Assembly (NCBI GenBank): GCA_030739855.1 | Contig: JASLYJ010000009.1 | Span: forward strand, 24,615-56,720 | Length of the DNA stretch: 32,106 bases | Reading direction: 5' to 3' | Source of the DNA: Alphaproteobacteria bacterium | Lineage (GTDB): Bacteria > Pseudomonadota > Alphaproteobacteria > UBA11136 | In this document: positions 25,228-32,106 of the stretch, piece after piece | How positions within the stretch are numbered: position 1 is the stretch's first letter | Layout: every line of letters begins with the position of its first letter | Position numbers and translations under genes: made by a program | Notes under the pieces: model-generated | What the model saw: the letters and a program-made list of their open reading frames with translations, nothing else | The model's database searches: none | What the model was told of the DNA's origin: nothing

Positions 25228-27258
25228 TTAAACGTCAAGATTGGCTGCTAGCCGGGCATTTTCCTGGATGAAGGCTAATCGCGATTCTGGCTTGCGACCC
25301 ATGAGTTTTTCCACCAGGTCGGCGGTCTTCTTCGACTTCCGCTTCTGATTGCGGTCGCTAGGGTCAGGGATAGTGACCTTGATGAGGCTTCGTTCCCCCG
25401 GATCCATAGTGGTTTTCTTCAACTGACGGGCTGGCATCTCGCCAAGCCCTTTGAAGCGGCTGATATCTACCTTACCGCAGCCGGGAAATTCCTTCTTTAG
25501 AAGCTTGTCACGATGAGCGTCGTCGCGGGCATAGGCGCTTTTGTCCCCCCGACTCAGCCGGTAGAGAGGAGGCAGTGCAAGGTAGAGATGGCCGTCAGCA
25601 ATCAGGTCGGGCATTTCGCAGTAGAAAAAGGTCATCAGTAGCGAAGCGATATGGGCACCATCCACATCGGCGTCGGTCATTATGATGACGCGCTCATAGC
25701 GCAGCTTGGCCTCATCATAACCGCTGCCGCTGCCGCATCCTAAGGCCAGCAGCAGGTCGGCGATCTCTTGGTTAGCATGCACCTTGTCGCGGGTGGCGGT
25801 GGCAACGTTTAATATCTTACCGCGCAGTGGTAGCACCGCCTGGGTGTCGCGGGTGCGGGCCTGCTTGGCAGAACCACCGGCGGAATCCCCCTCCACTAGA
25901 AACAGCTCTGTTCCCGCGGCGTCGCGCCGGGTACAGTCGGCAAGCTTACCTGGAAGGCGCAGCTTGCGGGTGGCGGTCTTGCGCAGCATGGCCTTATCTT
26001 GGCGTCGGCGCTGGCGGTCTTCTGTGCGTTCGATAACATGATCCAGCAGCATGATTGCACCTTCCGCGTCTTCGGAAAGCCAGTGCTCGAAATGGTCTTT
26101 CACCGACACCTCGATAAGGCGTGCGGCCTCCGGCATAGAGAGTTTTTCCTTGGTTTGTCCATGGAACTGAGGTTCTGGGATGAACAGCGATAACAGTAGG
26201 CAGGAGCCATCCATGATGTCGTCGGCGGTAATGCGCGCGGCTTTTTTGTTGCCTATGCGCCCGCCATGGGCTTTCAGTCCCTTGATTAGAGCCGTGCGCA
26301 GGCCGGATTCGTGGCTACCCCCTTGGGGCGTGGGCACTGTGTTGCAATAGGAGTTGAGAAAAGCGTGGCCGTTATCCTCGTTTGCCGCCAGCCAATCCAC
26401 AGCCCATTCGACGCGTCCTTGCCGGTCGGGCAGGCCAGCCTCACCGTGAAAAGGAGCGGGCGTCACCGTGATACGGCCCTTGGTAGTGGTGGTGAGGTAA
26501 TCCCTCAGCCCGTCGGGAAAATGCAGCGCTGCTTGGGACGGCACCGCGGCTCCGTTGTCGGCCTTGGCAGTTTCCGTGTCGAGTAGGCTTTTGTCGCAGG
26601 ACCAGTGGATTTCTACCCCACGATAGAGATAGGCCTTTGAGCGGGCCATGCGGTAGAGCCGTTCGACGCGGAACCGGGTCTTTTTGCCGAAGATATCCGG
26701 ATCGGGATGGAAGCACACCCGCGTGCCGCGCCGGTTCTTAGCCGGACCGCATGCTTTCAGTTTTCCCTTGGGCTTGCCGCGGCTGTAATCCTGAGTCCAC
26801 AGCTTTTTATCACGGGCCACCTCCACGGTCAGGGTATCACACAGGGCGTTGACCACCGAGATACCGACGCCGTTGAGCCCGCCTGCCGTGTGGTAGACCT
26901 TGTTGTTGAATTTGCCACCCGCATGCAGCGTAGTAAGAGTTACTTCCAGTGCCGACTTGCTCTTGAATTTGGGATGGGGATCCACGGGGATTCCTCGGCC
27001 ATTATCGGTGACGGTGACGGTGCCATCGGCGGCGAGGTTGATATCAATATGGCTGGCTTGGCCTGCCATCGCCTCATCCATGGCATTATCCAGCACTTCC
27101 GCCGCTAGGTTATGTAGGGCGTTTTCGTCGGTGCCGCCCACATACATGCCCGGCCGCCGACGTACCGGTTCCAGCCCTTCAAGAACCTCGATGTCTTTCG
27201 CAGTATAGGCGGTTTTCCCGACCGCCTTTCGCTCCACAGCCTCGAACAAATCAGCCAT
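25228..27258 (-). CDS. parE: DNA topoisomerase IV subunit B
   Basis: ParE is the ATPase subunit that, with ParC, separates linked daughter chromosomes. The product is 676 residues from the chosen ATG (679 from an ATG nine bases upstream). The GHKL ATPase has 'EVLDNAMDEAMAG', 'DNGRGIPVD' and 'GGLNGVGISVVNAL'. The transducer domain follows, then the TOPRIM domain with 'LVEGDSAGGSAKQARTRDTQ' features and 'DADVDGAHI'. No GyrB-type insertion is present and the N-terminus 'ADLFEAVERK...KDIEVLEGLEPVRRRPGMYVGG' suits ParE. Neither start has a Shine-Dalgarno, and a TATAAT box sits so close that the mRNA may be leaderless from 27258. Confidence 0.94.
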   Translation of the reverse strand: MADLFEAVERKAVGKTAYTAKDIEVLEGLEPVRRRPGMYVGGTDENALHNLAAEVLDNAMDEAMAGQASHIDINLAADGTVTVTDNGRGIPVDPHPKFKSKSALEVTLTTLHAGGKFNNKVYHTAGGLNGVGISVVNALCDTLTVEVARDKKLWTQDYSRGKPKGKLKACGPAKNRRGTRVCFHPDPDIFGKKTRFRVERLYRMARSKAYLYRGVEIHWSCDKSLLDTETAKADNGAAVPSQAALHFPDGLRDYLTTTTKGRITVTPAPFHGEAGLPDRQGRVEWAVDWLAANEDNGHAFLNSYCNTVPTPQGGSHESGLRTALIKGLKAHGGRIGNKKAARITADDIMDGSCLLLSLFIPEPQFHGQTKEKLSMPEAARLIEVSVKDHFEHWLSEDAEGAIMLLDHVIERTEDRQRRRQDKAMLRKTATRKLRLPGKLADCTRRDAAGTELFLVEGDSAGGSAKQARTRDTQAVLPLRGKILNVATATRDKVHANQEIADLLLALGCGSGSGYDEAKLRYERVIIMTDADVDGAHIASLLMTFFYCEMPDLIADGHLYLALPPLYRLSRGDKSAYARDDAHRDKLLKKEFPGCGKVDISRFKGLGEMPARQLKKTTMDPGERSLIKVTIPDPSDRNQKRKSKKTADLVEKLMGRKPESRLAFIQENARLAANLDV

Positions 27259-27265
27259 AGTTGGC

Positions 27266-27295
27266 ATTATAGGAATCGGATTCGTGATGGCGCAA
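27266..27295 (-). promoter_or_regulatory. Candidate parE promoter giving a leaderless transcript
   Basis: On the minus strand TTGCGC (27295-27290) is followed by an 18-base spacer and a perfect TATAAT (27271-27266). Seven bases separate the -10 box from the ATG at 27258, so transcription would start at or next to that codon. The other possible parE start at 27267 overlaps the -10 box and would not be transcribed from here. Confidence 0.5.
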
Positions 27296-27526
27296 GCATC
27301 ATGCTGTGCTTCGCTAAAAGAAAACTGCTATATCTTGTAGAAAACTGCTCTATTTGGTCTTGTCTATGAAGACTCTGTTTTAACGACTTTGAGGGGAAAA
27401 GGGGCGTCTTTGACGCAAGGGCACAACCGTGACGTCTGTTTCCACCAACTTGCGGAGAGGCTGTTAGAAGAGCATATAAGTAACTCCTGCAGAGCTCTCG
27501 CCAGAAGACGAAACCACAGAACAATC

Positions 27527-28219
27527 ATGGCTGAAGCACCCAATACGATGTTTCCTCTGATTCGCCATCTTTCGGTGCGATTGACGCCGTTGCTGGCGCG
27601 GCTTCCTTTTTCTGCGAACCAGATCACCCTAGCTTATTTGCTGCTAGGGTTGGGCTGCGCCTGGGCCGTTATGCATGAGGGTGCTGCTATGGCTGTAACC
27701 AGCGGAGTAATGCTGGTTTTATGTTATCTACTGGACAACTGCGATGGTGAGATCGCGCGTCTGAAGGGACAATGCACTACCCTCGGTGCCTTCTTCGATA
27801 CCTTCGTGGACTGGATTGTACATGCTGCCTTCTTCGCAGCTTTGGGCCTGGGTGCGGCCGCTACCTCTGGAGATGATCTGTGGGTATGGCTGGGAGGCAC
27901 TGCCGCCATGGGAAGCACCATAAACTACGTTATCAGGTTTATGTATGACTGGCGTCTGCATCGGGCGGGGGCAAAGGCTCGAGATTTCGACTGTGATTTC
28001 ACCGGTCGCGCTGTGGCGACACCCTCGCGGCGGCCCGAAGGCTGGCGCCAGTGGGTAGTTTTTTGCTTCCGTGAACTCTGCCGCGCCGATTTCTGCTTCA
28101 TCGTGCTGGGTCTGGCCTTTTTTAACGCGCTGTGGCTGCTCTTACCTCTTTGTGCGGTAGGTGCGCAGGTGTATTGGATGACCCAGCTTGTGCGGGGCGC
28201 TCGAGATTACCATGTTTGA
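27527..28219 (+). CDS. CDP-alcohol phosphatidyltransferase family membrane enzyme
   Basis: These integral membrane enzymes move a phospho-alcohol group from a CDP-linked donor to an acceptor alcohol in phospholipid or related synthesis. The 230-residue product has the full motif D-x2-D-G-x2-A-R-x8-G-x3-D-x3-D, beginning at Asp70 ('DNCDGEIARLKGQ') and closing with 'GAFFDTFVDW'. About six hydrophobic segments are visible. The frame is open for 46 codons further upstream (to 27389), but that part is polar and I see no similarity. No convincing Shine-Dalgarno precedes the chosen ATG. Acceptor is unknown; the protein is not recognisably PgsA or PssA. It stands alone between parE and tRNA-Gln. Confidence 0.82.
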   Translation: MAEAPNTMFPLIRHLSVRLTPLLARLPFSANQITLAYLLLGLGCAWAVMHEGAAMAVTSGVMLVLCYLLDNCDGEIARLKGQCTTLGAFFDTFVDWIVHAAFFAALGLGAAATSGDDLWVWLGGTAAMGSTINYVIRFMYDWRLHRAGAKARDFDCDFTGRAVATPSRRPEGWRQWVVFCFRELCRADFCFIVLGLAFFNALWLLLPLCAVGAQVYWMTQLVRGARDYHV

Positions 28220-28364
28220 GGTTCTACACGCCTTGTGGCTGCTGCTTGGCACAGGAAGTGCGTCTCAAAATTAACATTTTCTACTGTACAGATTCTCAGC
28301 TTTTTAAAATCTGTCTAGCCGTGCGCTAACGCGATATTTTAGAGTGGAAAAATGGCTGGTTAAA

Positions 28365-28439
<75 letters not shown>

Positions 28440-28621
28440 TCACATGAGGTGGCATGTGAGCTTCTATCACAACCATGATCACCAGCGAAGGATAAATGCG
28501 CCTCTTCGAGATGCGAGTAATCTAGTCTAACATGCGCTACTTTGGGGCAAGTGGGAAAGTGGTGGTGGCAGTCAGATCGGGATTACAGAGCACGCGGGGA
28601 CGCGCAGTTGAAAGGCATCGG

Positions 28622-28681
28622 AAACCTGCTTTCGCAGCATTGGGTCTCGGCGCTAATAATTGCTGTTGCGTCGCTGCCGGT
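28622..28681 (+). pseudogene. N-terminal remnant of a Ppx/GppA phosphatase gene
   Basis: In the frame from 28622 the sequence reads 'PAFAALGLGANNCCCVAAGQ'. The Ppx/GppA (exopolyphosphatase/pppGpp phosphatase) N-terminal phosphate-1 motif in alphaproteobacteria has the form YAALDLGTNNCRLLVAR. Thus A-A-L, L-G and N-N-C align, but the key Asp and Thr are replaced (by Gly and Ala). The frame closes at the TGA at 28703-28705, within the first codons of rlmE. A normal gene is about 1 kb or more. I recall ppx/gppA directly before rlmE in many alphaproteobacteria, which supports the reading. The match is short, so this is a reasoned inference. Confidence 0.5.
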
Positions 28682-28701
28682 CAGGCCGTGAGGCCGGGCT
28701 T

Positions 28702-30985
<2,284 letters not shown>

Positions 30986-31057
30986 TCCCGTCTTTTTGCC
31001 TCCATCCGGGGCTGTGCTAGCCCATAGGTGGGCCATGACCACGGGAATGGTCCTTTT

Positions 31058-32106
31058 ATGAGCGAGCGTATTCTCATCCTCGATTTCGGGTCACAGGTGA
31101 CCCAGCTGATCGCCCGGAGGGTACGGGAAAGCGGCGTTTATTGTGAAATCCATCCTTGTACCATTAATGATAAGGCGATCACGGCTTTCAAGCCCGCGGC
31201 GGTGATTCTCTCCGGCGGTCCGTCCTCAGTAACGGAAATACACACGCCCCGCGCCCCGGAATTGGTGTTCACGCTGGGGGTTCCGGTCTTGGGGATTTGC
31301 TACGGTCAGCAGACCATGTGCGCCCAGCTTGGCGGAGGAGTGACAAGCTCTGAGCATCGCGAGTTTGGTCATGCCACGCTGAAGGTGACTGACGACTGCA
31401 TCCTGTTCGAGGGCACTTGGAAAAAGGGCGGGAAAGCACAGGTATGGATGAGCCATGGCGACCACGTGGGGCAGCTTCCTGAAGGATTCCGTGTTGTGGG
31501 AGTCAGCGACGGCGCGCCCTTCGCCGCCATTGCCGATGATGAGCGCCGTTTCTACGGGGTTCAGTTCCATCCCGAGGTGGTGCACACGCCCCACGGTGCG
31601 GCGCTGATTCGGAATTTCACCCATCACGTGGCTGGGTGTTCCGATGAATGGACCATGGCCGCCTTCCGCCACAGCGCTATTGAGCGGGTGTGTCAACAGA
31701 TAGGCGATGGGCGTGTGGTCTGCGGTCTTTCCGGTGGCGTGGACTCTTCCGTGGTTGCGGTTCTGCTGCACGAGGCTATCGGCGACCAACTGACCTGCGT
31801 GTTCGTGGATACTGGGCTCCTTCGCAAAGGCGAAGCCGAACAGGTGGTGGACCTGTTCCGGGACCACTACAATATCCCTCTCGTCCACCGTGACGCCTCA
31901 GATCTATTTCTAGAAAAGCTAGCCGGTATTACCGACCCGGAGGAAAAACGCAAGACTATTGGCGCCATTTTTATCAACGTCTTCGAGGAGGAAGCAAAAA
32001 AAACGGACGCCGAATTTCTGGCCCAGGGCACGCTCTATCCCGATGTGATCGAATCCATCTCTTTTACCGGCGGGCCGTCGGCCACAATCAAATCACACCA
32101 CAATGT
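31058..32106 (+). CDS. guaA: GMP synthase (glutamine-hydrolysing), N-terminal two-thirds (3' end outside window)
   Basis: GMP synthase aminates XMP to GMP using glutamine. About 350 codons are visible and the frame is open at the window edge. The class I glutamine amidotransferase domain (about 1-200) begins '[23 protein letters not shown]' and has Cys81 in 'GICYGQQ' and the His-Glu pair in 'QFHPEVVHT'. The ATP pyrophosphatase domain follows with the PP-loop 'GLSGGVDSS' and '[14 protein letters not shown]'. The usual 'RKTIG-R' block reads '[16 protein letters not shown]', with Ala where Arg is common. No strong Shine-Dalgarno is seen. It lies directly after guaB, so the two steps from IMP to GMP are adjacent. 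Confidence 0.97.
   Translation, partial: MSERILILDFGSQVTQLIARRVRESGVYCEIHPCTINDKAITAFKPAAVILSGGPSSVTEIHTPRAPELVFTLGVPVLGICYGQQTMCAQLGGGVTSSEHREFGHATLKVTDDCILFEGTWKKGGKAQVWMSHGDHVGQLPEGFRVVGVSDGAPFAAIADDERRFYGVQFHPEVVHTPHGAALIRNFTHHVAGCSDEWTMAAFRHSAIERVCQQIGDGRVVCGLSGGVDSSVVAVLLHEAIGDQLTCVFVDTGLLRKGEAEQVVDLFRDHYNIPLVHRDASDLFLEKLAGITDPEEKRKTIGAIFINVFEEEAKKTDAEFLAQGTLYPDVIESISFTGGPSATIKSHHN

Noticed and set aside
28288-28314. Inverted repeat ACAGATT ... AATCTGT after the phosphatidyltransferase gene
   Set aside because: A seven-pair A/T-rich stem with a 13-base loop and no following T tract, too weak to call a terminator.
28441-28458. Hairpin CACATG-N6-CATGTG just upstream of tRNA-Gln
   Set aside because: Only six base pairs, with no T tract and no known operator match; could be chance.

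Overview
The window reads as the chromosome of an alphaproteobacterium. The order tuf-[S10 cluster]-[spc cluster]-secY-adk-rpsM-rpsK-rpoA-rplQ, with adk between secY and rpsM and with map, infA, rpmJ and rpsD absent, is the usual alphaproteobacterial arrangement. The following htrA-rarA-rluC and rlmE-guaB-guaA order fits the same class. Protein sequences (L2, L5, IMPDH, GMP synthase, RarA) are ordinary for the group. I cannot name a genus.

Layout. Positions 1-14503 hold the 3' end of tuf, then 23 ribosomal protein genes up to rplO, then secY and adk, all tightly packed with many ATGA/TAATG overlaps. A near-consensus sigma-70 promoter after adk starts the short alpha operon (rpsM, rpsK, rpoA, rplQ), closed by a strong intrinsic terminator. 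Positions 14635-18516 carry a coupled set: periplasmic protease HtrA, the AAA+ ATPase RarA, a 23-codon hydrophobic ORF and a 23S pseudouridine synthase. Positions 18541-21691 hold a secreted Sel1-repeat protein (minus), a decayed biotin carboxylase gene, acylphosphatase, tRNA-Leu(GAG) and the Mg2+ channel MgtE. Positions 21809-27258 hold an alpha/beta hydrolase and an RhlE-like helicase (both minus), an isochorismatase-like hydrolase (plus) and parE (minus). Positions 27527-32106 hold a CDP-alcohol phosphatidyltransferase, tRNA-Gln(CUG) (minus), rlmE, guaB and the 5' two-thirds of guaA, the last two being the GMP branch of purine synthesis.

The most notable observation is a set of gene fossils in the non-ribosomal part. 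The stretch 19502-19671 keeps a recognisable N-terminus and, in another frame, a probable C-terminus of an acetyl/propionyl-CoA carboxylase biotin carboxylase subunit, with about 1.9 kb of the middle missing. The stretch 28622-28681 keeps the N-terminal motif of a Ppx/GppA phosphatase directly before rlmE. The 23-codon ORF between rarA and rluC looks like the stump of crcB. All three lie where related genomes, as I remember them, carry the intact gene. This suggests a lineage losing genes by internal deletion, as in symbionts or other reducing genomes. I found no CRISPR array, prophage, insertion sequence or convincing new multi-gene system.
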